From contig DATNFO010000018.1 in NCBI GenBank assembly GCA_035606355.1, forward strand, positions 186,001-250,000: a stretch of 64,000 nt of DNA. The letters run 5' to 3'. Of this stretch, positions 1 to 8,312 are shown in pieces (the first letter of the stretch is position 1; each line of letters begins with the position of its first letter). This stretch comes from Sulfopaludibacter sp035606355 (GTDB lineage Bacteria > Acidobacteriota > Terriglobia > Bryobacterales > Bryobacteraceae). The notes beneath the pieces are model-generated. The model was not told where the DNA came from. It ran no database searches and worked only from the letters and a program-made list of their open reading frames with translations. A program made the translations under genes and the position numbers.

Positions 1-293
1 CCCGGCGCCGCGAGATCCTCCGGCTGGTGTGGACCCGGGAACTCTCCGCCGGCGCCATCCACCAGGCCATGCCCGAAGTCACCTTCGGCGCAGTCTCCCT
101 CCAACTCAAAACCCTGCTCGATGCCGGCCTCATCGAAGCGCGCGCCGAAGATCGACACCGCTTCTACAAAGCACGCCGCAAGGCGCTCGGACCCGTCGCC
201 AAACTCCTCGAAGCGGAATGGAATGAGCCGCTGCGAAAACTGAAACTGGCCGCCGAACTCGAACAGTCCCGGCGAGGCCCAAAGAGGAAATGA
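1..293 (+). CDS. ArsR-like winged-helix regulator, 5' end outside window
   Basis: The reading frame is open from base 3, so the true start lies before the window; the visible part gives about 96 residues. The segment from EILRLVW through GAVSLQLKTLLDAGLIEAR to the RHRFYKA strand reads as a winged helix of the ArsR type, with a recognition helix and a wing. The tail is basic. The stop codon is followed at once by the ATG of the SRPBCC gene. ArsR-SRPBCC pairs are common in soil bacteria, with the regulator controlling its partner. No metal-binding cysteines are visible, so the inducer is unknown. Confidence 0.8.
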   Translation, partial: RRREILRLVWTRELSAGAIHQAMPEVTFGAVSLQLKTLLDAGLIEARAEDRHRFYKARRKALGPVAKLLEAEWNEPLRKLKLAAELEQSRRGPKRK

Positions 294-1043
294 ATGGAAA
301 ACTACCCGTACCATCTCGATCGCACCGTGGTCATCCAGGCCGAGCCGGAAACCGTCTTCCGCTACTTCACCGATAGCGCCCGCTTTGCCAACTGGTGGGG
401 CGCCGGTTCCACCATCGACGCCACTCCGGGTGGCAAGGTCCACATCCGCCACACCGGGGTCGAAATTCTCGGTGAAGTCCTGTCGGTCGATCCTCCACGG
501 TCCATCGTCTTCACGTACGGCTACGCCACGGGCGAGCATATCCCTCCCGGAGGCTCGCGCGTCCACATCCGCCTGGAACCGCACGCCCAAGGCACCGCCC
601 TCCACCTCACCCACCACTTCGCCGAAGAGTCCGCGCGCGACCTCCATGTGCAAGGGTGGCGCTTCCAACTTTCGGTCTTCGCGAACGTCGTCGCCAATGA
701 AAATTTTGCCGCCGCCGTGGATACGGTCGACGCGTGGTACGCCGCCTGGCAGATCAAAGAGGACGCCCGGCGCGCCGCCGAAATCGCCCGCATCGCCCAC
801 CCGCGGATCGAATTCCGCGACCGGTACAGCCTTCTGCAAGGCTACGATGACCTCTCGGCGCACATCGCGGCGGCCCAGCGCTTCATGCCCGGCATCGTGT
901 TGTCGCGCGCCGGCAACGTGCGGCACTGTCAGGGTACGGTGCTCTCCGAGTGGTCCGCCGGCCCGGTGTCCGGCACCAGCGTGTTTCAATTCGCGGCCGA
1001 TGGAAGAATCCTCTCCGTAACCGGAATCGCCAACCCGCAATGA
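294..1043 (+). CDS. SRPBCC (AHSA1-like) protein with C-terminal NTF2-like domain
   Basis: The N-terminal 140 residues look like an SRPBCC/AHSA1 fold: an initial strand (DRTVVIQAEPETVFRYFTD), the FANWWG segment, the PGG turn, and a long C-terminal helix containing the GWRFQLSVFANVV segment. Such domains bind hydrophobic ligands in a helix-grip cavity. Residues from about 145 on (DTVDAWYAAWQIKE to the end) resemble a SnoaL/NTF2-like domain. The ATG directly follows the stop of the ArsR-like gene, and the stop overlaps the next ATG (ATGA), so the three genes are probably one transcript. The substrate cannot be read from sequence. Confidence 0.8.
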   Translation: MENYPYHLDRTVVIQAEPETVFRYFTDSARFANWWGAGSTIDATPGGKVHIRHTGVEILGEVLSVDPPRSIVFTYGYATGEHIPPGGSRVHIRLEPHAQGTALHLTHHFAEESARDLHVQGWRFQLSVFANVVANENFAAAVDTVDAWYAAWQIKEDARRAAEIARIAHPRIEFRDRYSLLQGYDDLSAHIAAAQRFMPGIVLSRAGNVRHCQGTVLSEWSAGPVSGTSVFQFAADGRILSVTGIANPQ

Positions 1044-1612
1044 ACCTTCAACAGGAATTCGGCAACATCGATATCTATCTCTTCGATCAACTTCTGCGCA
1101 ACCGCATCCCCCCGGGAATGACGATCTTCGACGCAGGTTGCGGTGGAGGCCGCAACCTCGTCTATTTCCTGCGCAATGGATACGAAGTCTACGCCATCGA
1201 CCAACACCCGCAATCGATACCCAATCTGCCCCCGGCCAACTTCCGAGCCGAGGCGATCGAATCGACAACCCTGCCGGAAGCCATAGCGGATATAGCAATA
1301 GCCAGCGCAGTCCTCCACTTCGCAAGGTCGGACGACCACTTCCAGGCAATGCTAACCGCGATCTGGAAGCGCCTGAAGCCAAAAGGCCTCCTCTTCGCCC
1401 GCCTCGCCTCAAGTATAGGAATCGAAACGCAAATCCAAAAACTAAACGGCCGCCGCCACTTACTCCCCGACGGAAGCGAAAGATACTTAGTAGACGAACA
1501 ATACTTACTAGATCTCACTCACTCCCTAAACGGAACCCTGGAAGACCCCATCAAAACAACAGTAGTCCAAAACCAAAGAGCAATGACCACATGGGTACTA
1601 AAAAGCCAATAA
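1040..1612 (+). CDS. class I SAM-dependent methyltransferase
   Basis: This 190-residue protein has methyltransferase motif I (IFDAGCGGGRNLVYFL), the following acidic strand end (VYAIDQHP), and a later strand/helix region (IADIAIASAVLHF). This is the Rossmann-like core used for S-adenosylmethionine. The ATG at 1040 overlaps the stop of the SRPBCC gene; a longer frame from 950 would lie inside that gene and was rejected. The last third uses many A-ending codons (CTA, TTA, ATA, AGA, GTA), unlike the GC-ending usage of the first half and of neighbouring genes. Substrate unknown. Confidence 0.82.
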   Translation: MNLQQEFGNIDIYLFDQLLRNRIPPGMTIFDAGCGGGRNLVYFLRNGYEVYAIDQHPQSIPNLPPANFRAEAIESTTLPEAIADIAIASAVLHFARSDDHFQAMLTAIWKRLKPKGLLFARLASSIGIETQIQKLNGRRHLLPDGSERYLVDEQYLLDLTHSLNGTLEDPIKTTVVQNQRAMTTWVLKSQ

Positions 1613-1615
1613 AAA

Positions 1616-1704
1616 CTCTTATCGGCGTTCATCGGCGTTCATCGGCGGCCAATAATAAAAAGCTCTTATCCGCGTCCATCTGCGTTCATCTGCGTCCCAA
1701 TAAT
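1616..1704. repeat. two imperfect 47-bp-period copies of a GCGTTCATC repeat
   Basis: Two units begin CTCTTATC at 1616 and 1663. Each then has three GCG(T/G)YC steps separated by CATC and ends in CCAATAAT or CCCAATAAT. The pair fills almost the whole gap between the methyltransferase stop and the stop of the S10 peptidase on the other strand. A closely matching copy lies inside a coding sequence at 16371-16410. Confidence 0.8.
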
Positions 1705-1710
1705 CCCAAT

Positions 1711-3240
1711 CTAGTGCTTCCCGAACATCTCCCGAACATCCCGCCGCAACGCCGCCTGACTCGCCCCGCGGCTATAGAACATATGCCCCCCCGGATACTC
1801 ATGTACAGTTACGCGCGATGCGTCCCCCATCACCGGCATCTGGTCCACCGTCAAAACGCTGCCCATAAACGGACACGAAAGATCGTTCCAGCCATGGGCA
1901 ATCAACACCCGCAGCTTCGGATCCGTCGCCACAGCGCCGCGCAAATCCGGCACGGCTCCTGACCTCAGTGCGTTCCCGCTCCGGTCCCACTGTCCATTCA
2001 CCTCATAACTTAACGTGTTATATCTGGCATCCGTCTTCCAGCCGGCCACGCGAGTTACAAAATCCACCATTGCCGTCGTCGTCGGAGCAATGATGCTTTG
2101 CAGCATCGGGTCGTTCACCTGTTGTTGCGAAGCGAAAGGATACGGATCGAAGCCCGTCACATTGGAATCGTAGATACTCCCGATTCTCCCGCGCTCCCGA
2201 AACACTTCCCGCAAGTATGCCCCGATCTCCAATCGGGCGCCGCTGCGCCGCACGTACTCTTCCTCCAGCCCGGTCATCTCCGTAACCTTCTTGACCAGCC
2301 GCGATAACGCCGTCGGATCGCTGCGCCCCTTCAATAAATCCGTGGCATACTCGCCGCGCGTATACGCGATCACCTGAGCCATTGCTTCGGGAGTCAGTTT
2401 CTTCTCGCGCTCCAGGTGCGCCGCCGTGATCGAAGGCAGCGACACCATCCAGGGAATCGGCGAAAGTTCGCCCCCCTCATTGATCGATGGGTTCAAGTAC
2501 GGCGAAACTAAGACCACGCCGTTCATCGCCACCCCGATCTGTGTTTGTAGATAGTAAGTGATCCGCGGTCCCCGATACCCGCCGTAACTCTCGCCCACCA
2601 GATACTTCCGCGATTGCATCCGGCCGTTCTTCACCAGCCAGTCGAAAATGATGCGCGACAGGTAATGGATGTCCGCGTCAGGCGAGTAGAACTGCTTCCG
2701 CGTTTCTTCCGGCGTCACCGCGCTGCGGCTATACCCCGTTCCCACCGGGTCGATGAACACCAGGTCCGTGAAGTCCAGCCACGTTCCCGGATTGTCCGTC
2801 AGCTTAGCCGGATCGCTCGGAGAATCGCCCTGCTCGCCGAACTCCACGTGCTTCGGGCCGAGCGCGCCGAAGTTCAGAAACACGCTCGCCGCCCCCGGAC
2901 CGCCATTCAAAGCGAACGTCACCGGCCGGTCGGCGCCCTCCATCGTGTAGGACGTGTAAACCACGTCCGCCGTTTTCTTGCCCGTCTGATCGCGCACGGG
3001 CAGCGTCCCCACCGTCACCGTGTACTGAAGCGTTCTCCCCTCCAGCACCATCGTCTGCGTCACATGAGCGTCCGCCGGCAGCGGAGCCTCTTTGTCGCCG
3101 CCCGCCTTCTCCGCCGCGGTTGCCGCGGCCGCCGGAGACCCCGCCGGCGCCTGAGGATTCGGAACCGGATTCGCAGGCCGGCGATCCTGCTGCGCCCCCA
3201 AACTCAAGCAAGCCATCCCAATCAGAATCATCGTCTTCAT
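1711..3240 (-). CDS. S10 family serine carboxypeptidase-like peptidase
   Basis: The 509-residue product begins with a short signal peptide (MKTMILIGMACLSLGAQ) and a Pro/Ala-rich linker. The S10 nucleophile motif GESYGG is present with Ser at about residue 218. The matching acid is in HGWNDLSC (Asp about 453) and the histidine in YPGGHMFY (about 486), completing an alpha/beta-hydrolase triad. It should cleave C-terminal residues of peptides in the periplasm. A longer frame begins at 3291, but ATG 3240 gives the signal peptide directly. A TATTGT box lies 7 nt before this ATG, with no nearby Shine-Dalgarno sequence. Confidence 0.88.
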   Translation of the reverse strand: MKTMILIGMACLSLGAQQDRRPANPVPNPQAPAGSPAAAATAAEKAGGDKEAPLPADAHVTQTMVLEGRTLQYTVTVGTLPVRDQTGKKTADVVYTSYTMEGADRPVTFALNGGPGAASVFLNFGALGPKHVEFGEQGDSPSDPAKLTDNPGTWLDFTDLVFIDPVGTGYSRSAVTPEETRKQFYSPDADIHYLSRIIFDWLVKNGRMQSRKYLVGESYGGYRGPRITYYLQTQIGVAMNGVVLVSPYLNPSINEGGELSPIPWMVSLPSITAAHLEREKKLTPEAMAQVIAYTRGEYATDLLKGRSDPTALSRLVKKVTEMTGLEEEYVRRSGARLEIGAYLREVFRERGRIGSIYDSNVTGFDPYPFASQQQVNDPMLQSIIAPTTTAMVDFVTRVAGWKTDARYNTLSYEVNGQWDRSGNALRSGAVPDLRGAVATDPKLRVLIAHGWNDLSCPFMGSVLTVDQMPVMGDASRVTVHEYPGGHMFYSRGASQAALRRDVREMFGKH

Positions 3241-3290
3241 ACTCGTTACAATACCGCCTCCGTTCACACGTGATAGAATCCGCGCTAACA
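3241..3290. promoter_or_regulatory. divergent promoter region, S10 peptidase / ABC operon
   Basis: The 50-bp gap holds a minus-strand TATTGT (3253-3248), whose expected start site falls on the S10 ATG, and a plus-strand TAGAAT (3274-3279) 11 nt before the ABC ATPase ATG. The same AT-rich patch also reads TACAAT on the plus strand (3247-3252). No good -35 hexamers are visible. Prediction from sequence only. Confidence 0.4.
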
Positions 3291-4172
3291 ATGCCGCTCA
3301 CTATTAGCAATCTCTCTAAGACCTACCCCAACGGGGTCCGTGCGCTCAAGAACGTCTCGCTCACCATCGGCAACAACATGTTCGGCTTGCTCGGACCGAA
3401 CGGGGCAGGCAAAAGTTCCCTCATGCGCACCATCGCGACTCTGCAGGACCCCGACTCCGGCTCCATCGACCTCAACGGCATTGACGTCCTCGCGCGCAAA
3501 GACGAAGTCCGTCAAATGCTCGGCTACCTGCCCCAGGAATTCGGAGTCTATCCCAAGCTCTCCGCGCTCGATATGCTGAACCATCTCGCCGTGCTCAAGG
3601 GTGTCACTGCCGCGGGCGAACGCAAAGACATGGTCGACGCCCTCCTGCAGCAGACCAACCTTTGGGACGTTCGCAAAAAATCTCTCTCCACCTATTCCGG
3701 CGGCATGAAGCAGCGCTTCGGAATCGCCCAGGCGCTCCTCGCTAATCCCCGCCTCATCATCGTCGATGAGCCAACCGCCGGACTCGATCCCGCCGAGCGC
3801 AATCGCTTTCTCAACCTGCTCGCCTCGATCGGCCGCGACGTCACAGTGATCCTCTCCACCCACATCGTCGACGACGTTCGCGAACTCTGCTCCCGCATGG
3901 CCATCATTGCATCCGGCGAAGTTCTTCTCGAAGGTGTGCCCGCCGAAGCTCTGGCCGAGCTGGAAGGCAGGATCTGGTCGCGAGTCGTCGCTTCCGACGA
4001 TGAGCTCCGCGCCCTGGAATCGGAGTTGAACGTCATCAGCACTCATCTCGCCGCGGGGCAGCATGAGATCCGCGTCTTCGCTCCGGAATCCCCTGCCGCA
4101 GGTTTCCGCCCCGTCGCCGCCGGACTTGAGGATGTGTACTTCCTCCATCTCTCCCGTCATTCGAATAACTAG
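3291..4172 (+). CDS. ABC transporter ATP-binding protein
   Basis: This 293-residue ATPase has Walker A GPNGAGKSS (35-43), Q-loop Gln82, signature YSGGM (135-139), Walker B LIIVDE (155-160), D-loop and H-loop His191. The start is ATG 3291; a longer upstream frame overlaps the divergent S10 gene and was rejected. The C-terminal 80 residues are a less conserved accessory region. The gene lies 18 bp upstream of the permease-peptidase gene, so it presumably powers that ABC-2 type membrane protein. Substrate and direction of transport are not known. Confidence 0.93.
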   Translation: MPLTISNLSKTYPNGVRALKNVSLTIGNNMFGLLGPNGAGKSSLMRTIATLQDPDSGSIDLNGIDVLARKDEVRQMLGYLPQEFGVYPKLSALDMLNHLAVLKGVTAAGERKDMVDALLQQTNLWDVRKKSLSTYSGGMKQRFGIAQALLANPRLIIVDEPTAGLDPAERNRFLNLLASIGRDVTVILSTHIVDDVRELCSRMAIIASGEVLLEGVPAEALAELEGRIWSRVVASDDELRALESELNVISTHLAAGQHEIRVFAPESPAAGFRPVAAGLEDVYFLHLSRHSNN

Positions 4173-4190
4173 CACCCGGAGGAGCTCACT

Positions 4191-7100
4191 ATGTTTTGGG
4201 AATTCTTCACCTTTGAGTTACGTTTTCGCGCCAAGAGCATCTCCACTTACGTTTACTTTCTAATCTGGCTGGCGTTTTCGTTCCTGGACGTGGCGTCCGA
4301 AAGCTTTGGTCCCGTCGGCAACGCCAATGGCAAAGTGCTGCTCAACGGTCCTTACGCGAACGCCTATAACGATGTCGGCGCGTGCCTCTTCGGTATCATC
4401 ATCATCGCCGCCATCTTCGGCACGTCCATCCTCCGTGATTTCCAGCGCGACACCGTGCAGATCCTCTTCACCAAGCCAGTCTCCAAATTTGCCTATCTCG
4501 GTGGACGTTGGGCCGGGTCTTTTGTCACAACCGTGTTCGCCTTTTCCGGCCTCATCTTCGGCACTTTCCTGGGCTCGCTCGCCCCTTGGGCAGATCAAAC
4601 CCGCATCGCGCACAATCACTTTTGGTGGCTGCTCCAACCGTTCCTCTCCATCGTAGTCGTTCAGATCTTTGTGCTCGGCTCGCTGTTCTTCACTGTCGCC
4701 GCCCTCACCCGCAAACTCTTCGTCGTCTACCTGCAAGGCGTGGCGCTCTTCATGGTGTACATCATCTTCATCACCATCTTCTTCGCGACGCGCTCGCTCG
4801 AACATTTCTGGAGCGGCATACTGGACCCCATCGGCTTCATACTCATCGATAACATCACCAAGTACTGGACCGTCGTCGAAAAGAACACCCTTCTCCTGCC
4901 GTTGGATTTCAGCGGCTACTCGCCCGGCGTCTTCCTCTATAACCGCATTCTCTGGTCGCTGACCGGCCTTCTTTCGCTCGCCGGACTTTGGACCTTCTTC
5001 CCGATGTCCGTCGAAGCGCTCACAGCGCGCAGTCAAGGGAAGCGCGCCGCCAAAGCTCGCCAGCTTGAAGACCGGGAACGCAAGCCCCTCCGTCCCGCAT
5101 CCGCCGCGCGATTGCCCAAAGTCGCTCAGGTCTTCGGCCGCCGTACGTCATGGATGCAATACCTCAGCCTCACCCGTCAGCGCGTCCGCCTGATCTTCCG
5201 CGAAGTGCCCTTCTGGGCCATCGCCGCCCTGCTGGTCGTCTTTGCGATCAATAACGGCCAGTTCGCCGGCCGCGTCGGCGGCGTGGATGTCTGGCCGGTC
5301 ACGTACCTGATGCTGCAAGCTGTCGAAGGCAGCGCCATGCTGTTCTTCATCATCGTGGCCGCTCTTTACGCCGCCGAGTTGATCTGGCGCGAACGCGACA
5401 CGCGTTTCGACGGTGTCTATGATGCTCTGCCCGTCTCCGAAAGCGCCGATTGGCTCTCCAAGCTCACCGCCATCATCGCCGTCGAAGTCGTCCTGCTGTT
5501 TGTCGCCATGTTGATGGGCATCGTCATGCAGACCATCGCCGGCTATTACCGCTATGAGTTAGTGCAATACTGCAAAGAACTGTTCCTCGTCGTGTTGCCG
5601 CAGATCGTCACGGTAGCTCTCTTCGCGCTCTGTATCCAAACCTTCGTGTCCAATAAGTTCATCGGCCATGCCATCCTGATCGGTATCTTTGTCCTTCAGC
5701 CGATCCTTTATAACTTCGGCTGGGAGAATACCCTGTACCTACCCGGGGCTGTCCCCACTTACACTTACTCGGACATGAATGGTTACGGCCACTTTGCGCC
5801 GATTATTCTCTGGGCCCTTGTTTACTGGTTCTCTATCGCTGCGCTTCTGGGTGTCGTCTCCGTCGCGTTCACACGCCGTGGACCGGAAGACTCTCTGCAT
5901 GCCCGCGGCCGCGTGGCTCTCCGCCGTGCCGGGAGGCTCATTCCTGCCGCCGCCCTCTTCCTCGCCGTCGCCGCCGGTTCCGGTGTCTGGTACTTCTACA
6001 ACGCCCACGTTTTCAACGAATATCTCACCGGCAATGATCGCCGCCACATCCAAGCCGATTATGAGCGAAGCTTCAAAAAATACGAGCTCTTCCCGCAGCC
6101 GAAAGTGACCGCCGTCGATGCGTCTGTCGATATCTTTCCCGAAAAGCGCTCCTTCACTGCTAGCGGCCGCTTTACGCTCCAAAACAAGACCGCCGCGCCT
6201 ATTTCCGCCATCCACCTCACAGACGAGCACGAGGCCATCTCCAATGTCCAGTTCGATCGCCCCTTCCACCTGGTCAGCCAGGCGCCGCGGAACCTGTATT
6301 CCATCTACGAGCTCGAGCGACCTCTCGCCCCGGGCGAAACCCTAAACCTGACTTTTCACGTGCAGCACCTCACCCACGGCTTCCGCGACGGTAACGAGCT
6401 CCCGGAATTCGCCTATAACGGAACCTTCTTCGATGCCGGGTACTTTCCCACCATCGGCTATGACCAAGGCTTCGAAATTGACGATCCGCGCCGCCGCCGC
6501 GAACAGAAACTCGGTCCTCTGGAAGAAATGGTCCCGCGTGGCGAGCCGGTGCACTCCAGAATGAACCTCTTCTCGCCCACCGCCGATTGGATCGCATATC
6601 ATACCGTCGTAAGTACCTCCGGCGATCAAACGGCAATCGCCCCCGGCTATTTGCAGCGAGCCTGGAAGCAGAACGGGCGTAACTATTACGAATACAGTAT
6701 GGGCGATACTCCCATCGCCAATTTCTATTCCTATCTATCCGCAAGGTACTCGGTGAAAAAGGAGACTTACAGCGGTCCCGGTGGTCCTGTCAGCCTCGAA
6801 GTCTATTACGACCCCGCCCATAGCTACAATCTCGACACCATGCTGGCCGCATCCCGCGCCGGTCTGGACTACTTCCAATCCCAGTTCAGCCCTTACCAGT
6901 TCGCGCAGTACCGTATCCTCGAATTCCCGCGCTACCGCGCGTTTGCCCAGTCGTTCCCCAACACCGTGCCGTTTTCCGAAGGCATCGGCTTCATTCAGCG
7001 GCTCGCCAAGGCAGACGATATCGACCTCACGTACTTCGTCACAGCCCACGAATTGGCCCATCAGTGGTGGGGACATCAATTAATCGGAGCCAGCGTGCAA

Positions 7101-7841
7101 GGCTCTAACATGATGTCCGAGACGCTGGCCGAATACTCGGCGTTTATGGTGCTGGAGAAGAAACATGGCAAGGACTACATGCGCAAAGTCCTGCGCCACG
7201 ACCTTGACCGGTACCTTCGCGGACGCGCCGGAGAGGTGCGTCATGAACCGCCTCTCGCTCTCGTCCAGCGCGAGCCCTACGTCTGGTATTACAAAGGCGG
7301 CCAGATCATGTACACGCTGGCCGACTACATCGGTGAAGATAAAATCAACGCCGCCCTGCGTAACTTCCTGATGCAGTATCGCTTCGCCAACTTCCACAAC
7401 CAGTCCGACGGCCCCTATCCCGATACGCGCATGCTAGTGGCAGCCATCGAAGCTCAAACGCCTCCGGAACTCCGCTACTTAGTCGAGGACGGCTTCAATC
7501 GAATCGTTCTGTATGACGACAAAGCAATCTCGGCGACTTACCGGAAAGTTCCCAGCGGTAAGTACACCGTCACGCTGAACACTCAGGCCCGAAAATATCA
7601 GGCGGATGGAAACGGAGTCGAAACAGCCGTTCCGCTCGCCGATTACATCGATATCGGAGTCTTCGCCGGAAAGAAGGGCGACGAAACGCCTCTGTATTTC
7701 AGCCGCCAGAAGCTGACGCAGGAACGCCAGACCTTCACGATCACTGTCGATCGGGAACCAACCTTCGCCGGAATCGATCCATATAACAAACTGATCGACC
7801 GCATCGCCGACGACAACATGGTTCCCGTAACTCGCCAGTGA
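4191..7841 (+). CDS. ABC-2 type permease fused to M1 family aminopeptidase
   Basis: The 1216-residue protein begins 18 bp after the ATPase gene, with an excellent Shine-Dalgarno sequence (GGAGG). The first about 620 residues hold two sets of hydrophobic helices of the ABC-2 permease type, separated by a basic linker near 280-320. The C-terminal half is an M1 metallopeptidase: zinc site HELAH (953-957), glutamate in the downstream SETLAEY, and tyrosine in YVWYYKGGQ. The usual GAMEN exopeptidase loop is replaced by SEGIGF. The topology implies a peptidase domain tethered to a transporter. This fusion is known from Acidobacteriota and Bacteroidota genomes; its physiological substrate is not established to my knowledge. 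Confidence 0.9.
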   Translation: MFWEFFTFELRFRAKSISTYVYFLIWLAFSFLDVASESFGPVGNANGKVLLNGPYANAYNDVGACLFGIIIIAAIFGTSILRDFQRDTVQILFTKPVSKFAYLGGRWAGSFVTTVFAFSGLIFGTFLGSLAPWADQTRIAHNHFWWLLQPFLSIVVVQIFVLGSLFFTVAALTRKLFVVYLQGVALFMVYIIFITIFFATRSLEHFWSGILDPIGFILIDNITKYWTVVEKNTLLLPLDFSGYSPGVFLYNRILWSLTGLLSLAGLWTFFPMSVEALTARSQGKRAAKARQLEDRERKPLRPASAARLPKVAQVFGRRTSWMQYLSLTRQRVRLIFREVPFWAIAALLVVFAINNGQFAGRVGGVDVWPVTYLMLQAVEGSAMLFFIIVAALYAAELIWRERDTRFDGVYDALPVSESADWLSKLTAIIAVEVVLLFVAMLMGIVMQTIAGYYRYELVQYCKELFLVVLPQIVTVALFALCIQTFVSNKFIGHAILIGIFVLQPILYNFGWENTLYLPGAVPTYTYSDMNGYGHFAPIILWALVYWFSIAALLGVVSVAFTRRGPEDSLHARGRVALRRAGRLIPAAALFLAVAAGSGVWYFYNAHVFNEYLTGNDRRHIQADYERSFKKYELFPQPKVTAVDASVDIFPEKRSFTASGRFTLQNKTAAPISAIHLTDEHEAISNVQFDRPFHLVSQAPRNLYSIYELERPLAPGETLNLTFHVQHLTHGFRDGNELPEFAYNGTFFDAGYFPTIGYDQGFEIDDPRRRREQKLGPLEEMVPRGEPVHSRMNLFSPTADWIAYHTVVSTSGDQTAIAPGYLQRAWKQNGRNYYEYSMGDTPIANFYSYLSARYSVKKETYSGPGGPVSLEVYYDPAHSYNLDTMLAASRAGLDYFQSQFSPYQFAQYRILEFPRYRAFAQSFPNTVPFSEGIGFIQRLAKADDIDLTYFVTAHELAHQWWGHQLIGASVQGSNMMSETLAEYSAFMVLEKKHGKDYMRKVLRHDLDRYLRGRAGEVRHEPPLALVQREPYVWYYKGGQIMYTLADYIGEDKINAALRNFLMQYRFANFHNQSDGPYPDTRMLVAAIEAQTPPELRYLVEDGFNRIVLYDDKAISATYRKVPSGKYTVTLNTQARKYQADGNGVETAVPLADYIDIGVFAGKKGDETPLYFSRQKLTQERQTFTITVDREPTFAGIDPYNKLIDRIADDNMVPVTRQ

Positions 7842-7854
7842 TCGGTTTCGCTAC

Positions 7855-8250
7855 TTACCGGCAACTTACAGAGCTAACTGCGCCGGCTCCGTCATACCGA
7901 ACTACGCATTTGCGAACTTCGCGCCCCAACTCGCGAGCCAAAACAACGGTAGTCGAGCTGTACCCGCACGTAATCCAGTAAGCCCGCGACTGAGCGGCGA
8001 AGGTCCAGGTCTGAACCCTCCGATTCTCCGCATCGGGAGCCAGGGAAGCCTTTTCCGAAGGATGCCCGTCGTAAAACGTAACGGACGCCAGGCGGTGAAT
8101 CGCGTCCTCGGCCGTCAAGGGTGTCCAACCCGGAACCGCGCGGGCAATCCGCTGAGGAGAAACTGCCACCTGAGCCGGACACCCCGTGAAGTCCGCCGCG
8201 TTCATCGCCGCGCACCAGATGAGCGCTGCTGCGAATAGCCGAATTCTCAT
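7855..8250 (-). CDS. STY0301-family-like secreted protein
   Basis: The 131-residue protein has a signal peptide (MRIRLFAAALIWCAAMNAA) and four cysteines in the mature part (GCPAQ, ITCGYS, KCVVRY, SSVSCR). The order CP..., GW near residue 40, a VTFYDGHP segment, LAPD, a W-x-F strand and WITCGYSSTTVVL fits the STY0301 family as I remember it. The cysteine pattern suggests two periplasmic disulfides. No biochemical role is known for the family. A TATGCT box lies 11 nt before the ATG on the minus strand. Confidence 0.7.
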   Translation of the reverse strand: MRIRLFAAALIWCAAMNAADFTGCPAQVAVSPQRIARAVPGWTPLTAEDAIHRLASVTFYDGHPSEKASLAPDAENRRVQTWTFAAQSRAYWITCGYSSTTVVLARELGREVRKCVVRYDGAGAVSSVSCR

Positions 8251-8312
8251 GCCGTCAACCTAGCATACAAGCTGAGCGCAATGTTAGAATTATCACCCTG
8301 AGGCGAACCCTT

